NCBI GenBank assembly: GCA_965248735.1
Contig: OZ252146.1
Location: 1,116,001 to 1,180,000, forward strand
Origin: Aldehydirespirator sp965248735
GTDB lineage: Bacteria; Actinomycetota; Acidimicrobiia; Acidimicrobiales; Aldehydirespiratoraceae
Reading direction: 5' to 3'
Length of the DNA: 64,000 nucleotides
The notes under the pieces are model-generated. The model saw only the letters and a list, made by a program, of their open reading frames with translations. It was not told the origin of the DNA and did no database searches. Positions 48,776-57,691 of this stretch are shown in pieces (positions within the stretch are counted from its first letter, which is position 1; the number at the start of each line of letters is the position of its first letter). The position numbers and the translations under genes are program-made.

Positions 48776-50329
48776 CTAGCCCTGGTGTTGAGCCGCGGTG
48801 CGGTGCTTGTGGATCTCCTCGTCGCGGTGCCGCTCCGCCGGCGTGCGGCGAGGCGCGCCAGCCGATGCTGACCCTTCCCGGGCGGGTGCGACTGGCACCG
48901 GCTGGGGATGCCGGTAGTAGTCGAATAGGCCGGCCTCGTCGAGGATGACCCTGTCGGTGTAGTCGTCGAACCACAGCGCCTCAGGATTGCGCCCGACAAT
49001 GGCGATCTTTCCCCGGTCGGGGGCGTCGGCGGGGCTGCGGAGCACCTTGAAGACCACGACGCCGTTCTCGGCGCCGGGCAGGCCCGGGATGGGCTCGTCG
49101 GTGACCGCGGCCACCTCGGTCTTGCCCTTGAAGTGCACGACCGTGAGCCGGGCGTGGGCCTCCACTCCCGACAGGCCGCGCTGCGACTCGTTGAGGAGCT
49201 GCCACGCCGTCTCGATGGGCACGTTGAAAGCCTTGTAGGCGACGATGTTGCGGCCCCCGAAGAAGTAGTGGTTCTCAATGCCGGCGGCCTTCAGGGTGCG
49301 CTGCAGGATGCGTAGGGCGTCCGGGTCGTCGTTGACTCCCCGGATGATGGGGGACTGGTTCTCCACGGAGATCCAGCCCCTCGAGACCACGGCGTCGACG
49401 GCGCGGCGGGTGCGGGGGTTCCACTGGTAACGGCCGCCGTCGCCCTCGACGTACTTGCCGTCGGCGGCCTTGGCCAGCAGCTCGTCGGGATGGTTGAAGT
49501 GCACCATCAGCCGCAGCGCCACATCGGGGTAGACCTCGTGGAAGTGGTCGAGCATCGACAGGAAGGCGCCGTCGAAGCGGTCGGGATGGAAGGCCAGCTC
49601 CTTGGTCCCCACTCGGATGACCTCCGCGCCGGCCTCGGCGAGTGCCGTGAACCACGCGGCCAGCTTCGAGTTGGGTAGCACCATCGGATCGCCGCCCGAC
49701 AGCAGCACCTCGCGCAGTTTGGGGCGTCCGGTCTCGGGGTGGCTGCCACCATTGGCCTCGACGGCGGCGTTGTGGTCCCGGATGTAGTCGGTCACCTCCT
49801 TGACCCGGGCGAGGCCCTTCTTCTTCACCGTGCCGTCGGCGCGCTCGATGTCCTTGCGGGCGATCAGGTCCTCGCGGTAGCAGAACCGGCAATGGGCCGA
49901 GCAGGTCGAGATCACGTACAGCAGGGCCATCTCGTACTTGTGGAGAAGTCCCTCGACCGGGCTGTAGTCGAGCTGGCTGGCGGGGTCCTCCTCGCCCTCG
50001 AGGTTCGCCGTCTCGTCGGGCGAGGCCTTGACGAGCTTCTGCAGCGCCGGGCTGGCCTGGGCCAGTTCGAAGTAGTGGCGGGTGATCTTGACCGGCATCC
50101 GGTCCTCGACATCCCGGTCGGTGTCCTTGATCTGCTGCAGGTTCGACAACTCGACGGGGGTGTAGAAGCCGCGCATCTCCTCGGGCGCGCTCTCGTTGAT
50201 GAACGGATCCAGTCCGTTGACGATTTGCCGGTCGTAGCGGGGGTTCTCGACGCGGTCGAGTACTAGTCGCTCCCGTGGTGTGGGCTCATATTTTGCTCTG
50301 CGGATCTTGGTCTGGTCTGTGCGTGTCAT
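48776..50329 (-). CDS. kamA: lysine 2,3-aminomutase family radical SAM enzyme
   Basis: Radical SAM, PLP-dependent aminomutase that moves the alpha-amino group of lysine to the beta position. The 517-aa protein has the cluster motif CSAHCRFCYRED (C143, C147, C150), a GGDPMVLP SAM-binding motif and a C-terminal region with NHYFFGGRNIVAYKAF. Beta-lysine serves in osmoprotection or antibiotics in other bacteria; here neither acetyltransferase nor lysine-fermentation genes are adjacent, so the role is open, and a related aminomutase substrate is possible. ATG 50329 is supported by homology; a promoter at 50442-50470 implies a leader of about 105 nt. The C-terminal 40 residues are low-complexity and basic. 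Confidence 0.88.
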   Translation of the reverse strand: MTRTDQTKIRRAKYEPTPRERLVLDRVENPRYDRQIVNGLDPFINESAPEEMRGFYTPVELSNLQQIKDTDRDVEDRMPVKITRHYFELAQASPALQKLVKASPDETANLEGEEDPASQLDYSPVEGLLHKYEMALLYVISTCSAHCRFCYREDLIARKDIERADGTVKKKGLARVKEVTDYIRDHNAAVEANGGSHPETGRPKLREVLLSGGDPMVLPNSKLAAWFTALAEAGAEVIRVGTKELAFHPDRFDGAFLSMLDHFHEVYPDVALRLMVHFNHPDELLAKAADGKYVEGDGGRYQWNPRTRRAVDAVVSRGWISVENQSPIIRGVNDDPDALRILQRTLKAAGIENHYFFGGRNIVAYKAFNVPIETAWQLLNESQRGLSGVEAHARLTVVHFKGKTEVAAVTDEPIPGLPGAENGVVVFKVLRSPADAPDRGKIAIVGRNPEALWFDDYTDRVILDEAGLFDYYRHPQPVPVAPAREGSASAGAPRRTPAERHRDEEIHKHRTAAQHQG

Positions 50330-50441
50330 GTCTGTTCTCAGGTCCTGTAGCTGGCGCCGAGGGGGCTGATCACCGTGCGGCTGGCTCTGGGGCACGGCCG
50401 CAGGCGTCGGTACCGTCGCTGACGCCGATGCAGGACCAACA

Positions 50442-50470
50442 ATCATGTCAGATCTTCCACAGGTGTGCAA
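50442..50470 (-). promoter_or_regulatory. candidate promoter of the aminomutase gene
   Basis: Minus strand TTGCAC (50470-50465), 17-bp spacer, CATGAT (50447-50442). This leaves a leader of about 105 nt before ATG 50329, long enough to hold a regulatory structure, though none was recognised. Confidence 0.4.
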
Positions 50471-50546
50471 AACCGCGGTGCCAGGGAACCAACAAACGCC
50501 GGGTGCAGTCCTCGCGACGGCCGGTTGAGCCGGTACCGTCTCCGGC

Positions 50547-51833
50547 GTGCTCGACCTGCGTCAGTTGAGGGCCGAACCCGACACTGTCAAGGCCGCCGTG
50601 GCCCGCCGGGGAGAGCCGACCGCGCCCCTCGACCAGGTCATCGTCCACGACGAGCGTCGGCGGGCCGTGGTCAGCGAGGCCGACGAGCTGAGGGCGGAGG
50701 TGAAGCGGATCTCAGCCGAGGTCGGCGCTCTCCACCGCGACGGCCGGGCCGATGAGGCCGAGGGGCTGCGGGCCCGCAGCCGGGAGCTCGGCGCCCGCAT
50801 CGACGAGCTGGCCGCCGAGGCCGAGCAGCTCTCGGAGTGGATCCGCCGGATCCTGCTGTTTGTGCCCAACATGCCCGCAGAGGACTGTCCCGACGGGGCC
50901 GGGCCCGACGACAACGTCGTGGTGCGCGCGATCGGCTACGACCCGGGCTCATACGGCGAGCATCAGCGGATGCCGCACTGGGAGCTGGGCGCCGAGCTCG
51001 GCATCCTCGACATCGACCGGGCCGTGCGCATGTCGGGCGCGATGTTCGCCATGTACCGGGGGCTGGGGGCCCGGCTGGTTCGGGCCCTCATCGACTACGG
51101 GCTGGATCGCAACCGCGACCTGTACGAGGAGATCAGGCCCCCCACGCTGGTGCGCACCGAGACCATGATCAGCACGGGCCACCTGCCCAAATTCTCCGAC
51201 GAGGCCTACCATCTCGAACGCGACGGCCTGTGGGCCATCCCCACCGCCGAAGTGCCGCTTACGTCGCTGCTGTCGGGCGAGATCATCGACGAGGCCGAAT
51301 TGCCGGTGAGGCTCATGGGCCACACCTCCTGTTTCCGCCGCGAGGCGGGCTCGGCCGGCCGCGACACCCGGGGGCTGCTGCGGGTCCACGAGTTCGACAA
51401 GGTGGAGCTGTACGGGTTTTGCACGCCTGACCAGGCAGGCCACATCCACGCCGAGATCCTCGACCGGGCCGAGCGGGCCATCGCAGACTTGGGCTTGGCC
51501 CACCGGGTGCTGGACCTCTGTGCCGGCGATCTGGGCGATGCCTCCGCCCGCACCTTCGACATCGAGGTGTACGCCCCCGGAGCGGACCGCTGGCTGGAGG
51601 TGGCGAGCGTGTCGTGGTGCCGTGACTACCAGGCCCGACGAGCTGACGTCCGTTACCGCCCCGCTGCCGGGGGGCGCACGCAGATGGTGCACAGCCTCAA
51701 CGGGTCCGGGCTGGCCGTGCCCCGGGTGTGGGCCGCGCTGGTGGAGACCTACCGCCAGCCCGACGGCTCGGTAGCGGTACCTGAGGCGCTGCAGCCCTAC
51801 ATGGGCGGGGTCACCTCTATCGGCCCGCGCTGA
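50547..51833 (+). CDS. serS: seryl-tRNA synthetase
   Basis: Charges tRNA-Ser with serine. The 428-aa class II enzyme has the N-terminal antiparallel coiled-coil arm (residues about 30-100; VIVHDERRRAVVSEADELRA), the TxE loop (IPTAEVPLTSLL), motif 2 (CFRREAGSAGRDTRGLLRVH then EFDKVELYGF) and motif 3 near the C-terminus (SLNGSGLAVPRVWAALVE). GTG 50547 follows TACCGT (50534-50539) by 7 nt, a probable leaderless start. Confidence 0.96.
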   Translation: MLDLRQLRAEPDTVKAAVARRGEPTAPLDQVIVHDERRRAVVSEADELRAEVKRISAEVGALHRDGRADEAEGLRARSRELGARIDELAAEAEQLSEWIRRILLFVPNMPAEDCPDGAGPDDNVVVRAIGYDPGSYGEHQRMPHWELGAELGILDIDRAVRMSGAMFAMYRGLGARLVRALIDYGLDRNRDLYEEIRPPTLVRTETMISTGHLPKFSDEAYHLERDGLWAIPTAEVPLTSLLSGEIIDEAELPVRLMGHTSCFRREAGSAGRDTRGLLRVHEFDKVELYGFCTPDQAGHIHAEILDRAERAIADLGLAHRVLDLCAGDLGDASARTFDIEVYAPGADRWLEVASVSWCRDYQARRADVRYRPAAGGRTQMVHSLNGSGLAVPRVWAALVETYRQPDGSVAVPEALQPYMGGVTSIGPR

Positions 51834-51895
51834 GATGAAGCGAGCGCGAGGATTGTCGCGGGAAGTGCCAGCTATGTGCATCAGACCGCGCTGAG

Positions 51896-52531
51896 ATGGC
51901 GGGAGTGATCAGCTGGATCGACCCGGCTCGGGACGTGGTGCAACCGGCGCGGTTCGGCTCGGACCATCCGATGCGAACCGTCACTCGCCAGATCGGTGGC
52001 GGCGACGGCTGGTCGCCGGAGCGGGCGTCGTTCGTGGCCTGCGTCTTCGACGAGCTGAGCGTCGGCTGGCACGAGGACCACAGCAGCGACCTGCGGCTGG
52101 CACCGCTGGAGGACGCGCTCGATCGAGCGAAGCTGGGGCCGGGACGCCTGGTGGAGATCGGCTGCGGAACCGGGGCCGCCACCGAGCGCCTCGCGGCCCG
52201 CCGGCCGGTGGCCGCCGCGATGGACTTGTCGCCGAAGATGCTCGCCCACACCGATCCGGCATTGGCGCCGTTCGTGCGAGCCGACGCCGGAGCGCTGCCG
52301 TTGGCGGCCGGGTCAGTCGATGTGATGGTGCTGGTGAACATGTTCATGTTCGCGGCCGAGTTCGACCGGGTGCTGGCGCCCGGCGGCCGGTTCGTTTGGA
52401 TCAGCACCATGGGCGACGAGACGCCGATCTACCTTCCGCCCGAGGAGGTCATGGACCTGCTGCCCGGGCGTTGGACGGCCACGGGCAGCTATGCGGGCAC
52501 CGGCCTGTGGCTGGTGGCCCGCCGCGGCTAG
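51896..52531 (+). CDS. class I SAM-dependent methyltransferase
   Basis: A 211-aa protein with the Rossmann methyltransferase core: motif I VEIGCGTGAATERL (residues about 85-98), AAMDLSPKMLAH with the acidic ribose-binding residue, FVRADAGALPLAAGSVDVMV and a motif III-like VLAPGGRFVWIS. Substrate unknown; the fold resembles small-molecule or quinone-type methyltransferases. It follows serS by 62 bp and could be co-transcribed. Confidence 0.85.
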   Translation: MAGVISWIDPARDVVQPARFGSDHPMRTVTRQIGGGDGWSPERASFVACVFDELSVGWHEDHSSDLRLAPLEDALDRAKLGPGRLVEIGCGTGAATERLAARRPVAAAMDLSPKMLAHTDPALAPFVRADAGALPLAAGSVDVMVLVNMFMFAAEFDRVLAPGGRFVWISTMGDETPIYLPPEEVMDLLPGRWTATGSYAGTGLWLVARRG

Positions 52532-52804
52532 GGCGCCACGGCTAGACCGGCCGCCGCGGCGGCGAGGCCAAGGATGAGCGTGGCGGCCACGTAGGCCCCG
52601 GCCCTCGCCCGGTTGGTGACCCACAGATGCCTGATGTCGTCGGCCAGGGTGGAGAACCCCGAGCAGCAGCGAGCCCGCCGTGTTGACTCCGAGCAGCGCC
52701 CACGGGAAGCCGCCGTCGTAACCGACGCTCTCGACGATCGCCCAACGAGCAGCCGCACCTGCCGCTCCACCGCCGGCGACGACGAGTGGGGGGGCGACGC
52801 GCAC
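52528..52804 (-). pseudogene. crcB: crcB (fluoride channel) pseudogene with internal deletion
   Basis: From GTG 52804 (minus) one frame gives the N-terminus of a CrcB/Fluc fluoride channel: a Gly/Ala-rich first segment ending in AGAAARWAIVESVG, then FPWALLGVNTAGSLLLGV. A second frame continues with GFSTLADDIRHLWVTNRARA and ends LILGLAAAAAGLAVAP, the typical CrcB C-terminus. Between the two, the pore segment with the GGFTTF motif (roughly 25-30 residues) is missing and the frame shifts. A deletion rather than one indel explains this, so the product should be non-functional. CrcB genes often occur as tandem pairs; the other copy may be elsewhere. Confidence 0.75.
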
Positions 52805-52812
52805 TGCGGCAA

Positions 52813-54434
52813 CCTTAGCCTGGATCCACCGATGGGGTGGGCGGGCCGGGGTTGGCGCGTCCACCAGAAAGGCCTCCTGACGTGGGAGTCTGTTGATGCA
52901 AGAAGTCAACGGGCTCGCCGCGGCGGGAGGCACTTTCTATGAGTGGATCATCTCACAGTATCGACCGGTTGCGAGCGACCTTTGATCATCGGGGTCTGGT
53001 GGCTTGCGCGGGGTTGTTGGCGCCGGCGACGCTGATGGCGCGCCTGGGGCTCGGGGCGCTGGTGGACAGGTGGGTGGGGACCGGTTCGGCGAACCCGGGC
53101 CGCAAGGTGCTGTCGCTGGTGGCGGCGATGCTGGCCGGGGGGACTTGCATCGACCATGTGGGCATGCTGCGCGCCGGGGCCACCGAGCGGGTGCTGGGGT
53201 TCAAGGTGGCGGCGCCGTCGACGGTGGGCACGTTCTTGCGGTCCTTCACGTTCGGCCACGTCCGCCAGCTCGAGGCGGTGGCGTCTCGTGTGCTGGCTCG
53301 GGCCTGGGGCCTGGGAGCGGGCCCGGGGTCGGGGCCGCTGGTGGTGGACTTGGACTCCACGGTCTGTGGGGTGCACGGCAAACACAAGCAGGGCGCGGCC
53401 TACGGCCACACCCGCGAGCTGGGCTATCACCCGCTGCTGGCGACCCGGGCGGGCACCGGCGAGGTCCTGTTCGCGAGGATGCGCAAGGGATCCGCGCACA
53501 CCGCTCGGGGCGTGCTGCGCTTCGTGTCAGAGGTCCTCGCCGCCGCCCGACGCGCCGGCGCCGCCGGCGCGATGACCGTGCGCGCCGACTCGGGGTTCTG
53601 GTCCTGGAAGCTCATCGACCGCCTCGACGCCCACAACGTGAGATGGTCGATCACCGTGCGCCAGATCCCCAAGGTCAAAGCCGCTGTCGCCGCCATCGCC
53701 GAGTCCGACTGGCAGGCCATCGCCTACACCGCCGGCGGAGAGGCCCAGGTAGCAGAGACCACCTACACCGCCGGCGACGAGCGCGAGGTCCGCCTCGTGG
53801 TGCGCCGCACCCGCCTCACCGACAGCGCCCAGCGCCGGCTGTGGCCCGACTGGCGCCACCACGCCTTCATCACCGACCGCGACGACCTCGACACCGTCGC
53901 CGCCGACGCGTTCCACCGCCAACACGCCACCATCGAGCTCGCCATCAGAGACCTCAAAGACGGCGCCGGGCTCGAACACGTCCCCTCAGGGCACTACGGC
54001 GCCAACTGCGCCTGGCTCGCCTGCGCCGCGCTCGCCCACAACATCAGCACCTGGACCAGCCTGCTCGCCCACCACGCCCCCAGCACCTCGCGCACCCGAC
54101 GGACCCGCCTGTTCGCCCTCGCCGCGGTGCTCGTCAACCGATCGGGCCGACCCACCCTGAGATTCGCGGCCCGCTGGCCCTTCGCCGACCAATTCCACAC
54201 CACCCTCAAAACCCTGCGAGCACTGCCGGGCCCCTCAGGCTGAACCCGCCCCACCAGGGGCCCCACGCACCCCACAACAACCCCGCGTCACCAACCCGAC
54301 ACCCATCCCCGGCCCCCACCCGACGCGCCCCCACACACCCCAACCCCGCGACGCGGCCGCACACAACACCAAACCCGCACCACCAACGCCACACCCCCAC
54401 CACCGAAACCCAAAACGGTGGATTCAGGCTTAGG
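52813..54434 (+). mobile_element. IS1380-family insertion sequence (about 1.62 kb)
   Basis: Terminal inverted repeats are CCTTAGCCTGGATCCACCG (52813-52831) and, in reverse complement, CCTAAGCCTGAATCCACCG (54434-54416): 17 of 19 match. The element contains one intact transposase gene. Its right end, about 170 bp after the gene, is strikingly poor in G on this strand. The bases flanking the two ends differ, so no target duplication is visible. It lies 9 bp in front of the crcB pseudogene and ends 51 bp before pdxH. Confidence 0.85.
52939..54243 (+). CDS. IS1380-family transposase
   Basis: A 434-aa DDE transposase with no internal stops. Landmarks: VVDLDSTVCGVHGKHKQGAA and GYHPLLATRAGTGEVLFARM around the first catalytic Asp, TVRADSGFWSWKLIDRLD with the second, and IELAIRDLKDGAGLEHVPSG with the third acidic residue. 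The length is typical of the family. A Shine-Dalgarno sequence (GGGAGG, 8 nt before ATG) and intact TIRs suggest it could still be active. Confidence 0.92.
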   Translation: MSGSSHSIDRLRATFDHRGLVACAGLLAPATLMARLGLGALVDRWVGTGSANPGRKVLSLVAAMLAGGTCIDHVGMLRAGATERVLGFKVAAPSTVGTFLRSFTFGHVRQLEAVASRVLARAWGLGAGPGSGPLVVDLDSTVCGVHGKHKQGAAYGHTRELGYHPLLATRAGTGEVLFARMRKGSAHTARGVLRFVSEVLAAARRAGAAGAMTVRADSGFWSWKLIDRLDAHNVRWSITVRQIPKVKAAVAAIAESDWQAIAYTAGGEAQVAETTYTAGDEREVRLVVRRTRLTDSAQRRLWPDWRHHAFITDRDDLDTVAADAFHRQHATIELAIRDLKDGAGLEHVPSGHYGANCAWLACAALAHNISTWTSLLAHHAPSTSRTRRTRLFALAAVLVNRSGRPTLRFAARWPFADQFHTTLKTLRALPGPSG

Positions 54435-54484
54435 GGCTGCGCCGCTGCTCGTACGCCGCGCCCCTGCGGTCGTAGAGTCGGGGG

Positions 54485-55150
54485 ATGGACCTTCCCCAGA
54501 TGCGCGAGCAGTACTCCGAGGTCGGGCTCAGTGAGGTCGACGCGGCCGACGATCCGATCGTGCAGTTCAGGCGCTGGTTCGAGGAGTGGCTGGCGACCAA
54601 GCCCTACGACGCGAACGCCGTGATCCTGGCCACAACCGACGCCCACGGCTGGCCCTCGGCCCGGGCCGTGCTGCTCAAGGGGCTCGACGAGCGGGGCTTC
54701 GTGTTCCACACCAACCGGCATTCGGCCAAGGGGCTCGACTTGGACCGGTCGGGCCGGTCCGCGTTGTGCTTCCTGTGGCACCCGGTCGAGCGTCAGGTCC
54801 GGGTGGCGGGCACGGTGGAGCACCTGCCCGACGACGAGAGCGACGCCTACTTCGCGTCGCGGCCCCGGGGCGCCCAGATCGCAGCGTGTGCGTCGCCACA
54901 GTCCCAGGTGATCGCGGACAGGGCCGAGCTGGAACACCTCACCGCCGACACTGAGGCCCGCTTCGCCGCAGGCGGCGCCGTGCCGCGGCCGCCGCACTGG
55001 GGCGGGTACCTGGTGAGGCCGCTGGAGGTGGAGTTCTGGCAGGGCCGCCGCAGCCGTCTGCACGATCGGCTGCGCTACCGCCGCTCAGACTCCGCGCCCG
55101 GCGCCGCAGGTTCTCAGTCGAACTGGGTGATCGAGCGCCTCGCTCCCTGA
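54485..55150 (+). CDS. pdxH: pyridoxamine 5'-phosphate oxidase
   Basis: FMN enzyme that oxidises pyridoxamine/pyridoxine phosphate to pyridoxal phosphate. The 221-aa protein has AVILATTDAHGWPSARAVLL near residue 45, GFVFHTNRHSAKGLDL, and the C-terminal PPHWGGYLVRPLEVEFWQGR and RLHDRLRYRR motifs of PdxH. ATG 54485 is preceded by TAGAGT (54473-54478) at 6 nt, so the mRNA is probably leaderless. The IS1380 element ends only 51 bp upstream. Confidence 0.95.
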   Translation: MDLPQMREQYSEVGLSEVDAADDPIVQFRRWFEEWLATKPYDANAVILATTDAHGWPSARAVLLKGLDERGFVFHTNRHSAKGLDLDRSGRSALCFLWHPVERQVRVAGTVEHLPDDESDAYFASRPRGAQIAACASPQSQVIADRAELEHLTADTEARFAAGGAVPRPPHWGGYLVRPLEVEFWQGRRSRLHDRLRYRRSDSAPGAAGSQSNWVIERLAP

Positions 55151-55178
55151 GCCACAGGCCGAGCCGGCAGGCCTCGGT

Positions 55179-55814
55179 TCACGAGGGTCTTTGCGCCAAC
55201 TGGCCGGTCCAGGCGTCGATGGCGCCGACCAGGGCGTCGATGAGGGTGTTGACCTGCGGCGCGCGGGGAGTGCCGTCGTGGTCTGACCAGTTTCGGGCCT
55301 GCTTGTTCCAGCGGATGGTCGGCGGCAGCTCGAGCTGCACCCCGCCGTGGCGGGGAAGGTTCACGGGGTTGGCGTCGTGCAGGCCCCGCAGTCCCCTCGG
55401 AATGGCGTCGAGGTCGTCCACCACCCCGAACGCCTCCGGCAGGGCGGCGCGCAGGTGCTCGGCCAAGTGGGCTGCCAGCGCCCGGTTGTGTCCGCCCAGC
55501 AGCACGTTCCAGAACTGGGTCTCGCGGCCGTAGCCGTGCACCGCTATCACCGTGTGGACGTGGTCGAGGAACTGCTGGAGCTTCTCGGAGTGCTCGGGCC
55601 GGATGGTGATGGAGGGGACGTGCTCCCGCAGCGGCGCGTGCTGGATGACCGCGTACAGCGAGGCCCCGCTGCGCCCGGCCGCCTCCCGGGCGATCACGTC
55701 GGTGGTGCGCTCCAGGTTGCCGCCGTGGAATGCCATCAGCCCGAACCGGCCCCGCAGCTCGCACACCTCGTCCACGTCCGGGTGGGCGATGAGGGATGGA
55801 AACCCGATGGTCAC
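55179..55814 (-). CDS. poly-gamma-glutamate hydrolase family protein
   Basis: A 211-aa protein resembling the phage PghP/YmaC-type poly-gamma-glutamate hydrolase family (DUF867): an early FHGGNLERTTD motif with a likely zinc ligand, SITIRPEHSEKLQQFLDHV, VIAVHGYGRETQFWNVLLGG and GVQLELPPTIR near the C-terminus. Such enzymes cleave gamma-glutamyl chains, but many chromosomal members are uncharacterised. The start is GTG 55814. It lies between pdxH (convergent) and ccdA (same strand). Confidence 0.7.
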   Translation of the reverse strand: MTIGFPSLIAHPDVDEVCELRGRFGLMAFHGGNLERTTDVIAREAAGRSGASLYAVIQHAPLREHVPSITIRPEHSEKLQQFLDHVHTVIAVHGYGRETQFWNVLLGGHNRALAAHLAEHLRAALPEAFGVVDDLDAIPRGLRGLHDANPVNLPRHGGVQLELPPTIRWNKQARNWSDHDGTPRAPQVNTLIDALVGAIDAWTGQLAQRPS

Positions 55815-55849
55815 CTCAACAGCCGGGACTCGGTTTGACGTACCGGTCC

Positions 55850-56986
55850 TCAGCTTCGGACCGCGGCCCTTCCCGATCTCCGCGCATAGGCCCTACGAAC
55901 AATACGGACCAGAATCGAAACGACCAGCGCGGTGAACAGGATTTCCAGCGGGACCCCGAAGCGGACGGGATCGGTGAACCAGTGGCCGACCCGGAACGGC
56001 CATCCGGCCACGAATCGCAGAACCGGCAACAGCACGAAGTCGCCCCGGTTGAAGTAGAACTCGACCACCAGGTACAGCGCCGCATAGGCCGCGGTCACCG
56101 CGCGGCGGGTGATCACGCTGGTCTCGGCCTGGCGCCAGCCCAGCACCAGTGCGCCGGCCACCCCGAGGGCGCACAGCACGCCGAGGCGCTCCGCGGTGGT
56201 GTCGTCGATCCAGTTGCTGACCGCCCCCTGGAACTCGGAGAACTTCTCGACCAGGACGTTGCTGGCGCGCGGGTTGTCGATTATCTGCAGCTCCCACCAG
56301 CCGTAGTTGGCGACATAGACCCCCGACGCGATCAGCACCAACCCCGAGATCGGGTTGATCCAGCGGAACATCTTTCGCATCGCGCCCACCACGCTGGTGC
56401 GGGCCAGCGCCAGCGCCAGGGTCAGGAACGTCATGACCGCGCCCATCCCGATCCCGTAGGCCACGAAGTTGGCGGTTCCGTTGGCTACCCCGTCAGCCGA
56501 GAAGCTGGCCGCGACGGCCGCGATGAACAGACCGATCGTGCACGACAGCGATACCACTGCGTAGCTCACACCGAACACGAACACCGATCCCAGACCCCGG
56601 CTACCGGTGCCCCGGCTCATCTTCGGCAGCCGCAGGTTGACCGCGCGCCCGGCCAGCATCCACACGCCCAGCAGCGCCATGCCCACACCGATCACGATGG
56701 TCACGTAGCCGACGTGGTCGAGCACGGTGCCTTGGCTCAGCACCGTCTCGAACAGCACGCCGAAAGCGCCGAACACCGCCACAAAGCCGGCGGTGAGCGT
56801 GAGTGCCACGACGATGGCCCGCAGCATCGCGCCCAGCGCCTGTGCCCCCGACGACGGCTGTGAGTCCCCGGACTGCTCCACGCCTATGAAGTACGACAGG
56901 TAGGCGGGCAGCAGGGCGAAGCCGCACGGGTTGAACGCCGCGACCAGGCCCAATGAGAAGGGATACGCGAGAGCGGCCAGGTCCAT
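55850..56986 (-). CDS. ccdA: CcdA/DsbD-type thiol-disulfide membrane transporter
   Basis: Carries reducing power from cytoplasmic thioredoxin across the membrane for cytochrome c maturation and related tasks. The 378-aa protein has the redox Cys pair in FNPCGFALLPAYLSYFIGV (residues about 19-23) and VSLSCTIGLFIAAVA. The family core has six membrane segments; here an extra C-terminal part with three to four more membrane segments follows (residues about 235-378). The tlpA-like gene lies 38 bp upstream on the same strand, a natural partner. Confidence 0.88.
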   Translation of the reverse strand: MDLAALAYPFSLGLVAAFNPCGFALLPAYLSYFIGVEQSGDSQPSSGAQALGAMLRAIVVALTLTAGFVAVFGAFGVLFETVLSQGTVLDHVGYVTIVIGVGMALLGVWMLAGRAVNLRLPKMSRGTGSRGLGSVFVFGVSYAVVSLSCTIGLFIAAVAASFSADGVANGTANFVAYGIGMGAVMTFLTLALALARTSVVGAMRKMFRWINPISGLVLIASGVYVANYGWWELQIIDNPRASNVLVEKFSEFQGAVSNWIDDTTAERLGVLCALGVAGALVLGWRQAETSVITRRAVTAAYAALYLVVEFYFNRGDFVLLPVLRFVAGWPFRVGHWFTDPVRFGVPLEILFTALVVSILVRIVRRAYARRSGRAAVRS

Positions 56987-57024
56987 GGCTCTAAGGTCTA
57001 TCCGCCTCGTGGAACTCCACGGCT

Positions 57025-57654
57025 CTACGGTCTAGCCGCTACGCCGAGCGCATCCTCGATGAGCTCGGACAGTGACTCGGTGTCGAGCGCACCGGCGAAG
57101 GTGTCGAGCAGCTCGCCGGAGGGCGACACGAAGGCGGTGGTGGGCATGGCGATGCTCCCGGTTGCCCTGTACACCTCCAGGTCGAGGTCCCAGCCCACGT
57201 CGTAGGTGACGCCGGTGGACTCCACCAGGGCGAGCGCGTCCTGTGGCGACTGGTCCTGCGAGAGCCCGAGGAACGCCACCCGGCCGCCGAGTCGCTCGAA
57301 GACTTCCTGGAACTCCGGCATCTCCCGCACGCAGGGCGGGCACCACGACGCGAAGAAGTTGACCACCAGCGGTGTGCCTTCGTAGTCGGCGAGGGTGCCG
57401 GTGTTGCCGTCGAAGAGGTCGAAGGTGAGGTCGGACAGGTCGGTGCCGTCTGACGCATCGGGCGAGGGGTCGGTGTCGGTGGTGAAGCCCGGGCTGTCCT
57501 GGTCCAGGACGATCTTCGGGATCTCGTCGTCGTCTCCGAGACTCGCGGTACCGGTGCCGCCGGCGCATGCGCCCGCCGTCGCAGCTAGCACAGCGGCGAG
57601 GCCGGCGGTGAGGCCGACCCGCACGGCGTCTCGCAGAGCGGGCGCGACCCTCAC
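57025..57654 (-). CDS. TlpA/ResA-like extracytoplasmic thioredoxin-fold protein
   Basis: A 209-aa exported protein with an N-terminal signal (VGLTAGLAAVLAATAGACAG; Cys30 may be lipidated, though the lipobox is weak), an acidic linker, and a thioredoxin domain with the active site NFFASWCPPCVREMPEF (C105-P-P-C108) and a cis-Pro in IAMPTTAFV. It probably keeps cytochrome c haem-site thiols reduced, receiving electrons from the neighbouring CcdA. GTG 57654 gives the signal peptide directly; the longer upstream frame overlaps the MBL gene and is not signal-like. Confidence 0.85.
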   Translation of the reverse strand: MRVAPALRDAVRVGLTAGLAAVLAATAGACAGGTGTASLGDDDEIPKIVLDQDSPGFTTDTDPSPDASDGTDLSDLTFDLFDGNTGTLADYEGTPLVVNFFASWCPPCVREMPEFQEVFERLGGRVAFLGLSQDQSPQDALALVESTGVTYDVGWDLDLEVYRATGSIAMPTTAFVSPSGELLDTFAGALDTESLSELIEDALGVAARP

Positions 57655-57691
57655 GACCCAGCCGACGGCACTGGTATGGGCATCAGGACGG

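Noticed and set aside
54412..54439. Target-site duplication of the IS1380 element
   Set aside because: The bases just outside the two TIRs (left GCAA, right GGCT) do not match.
53004..54623. Second long frame through the IS1380 element
   Set aside because: It is an alternative frame of the transposase, kept open by the C-rich, stop-poor composition; it reads across the TIR and into pdxH.
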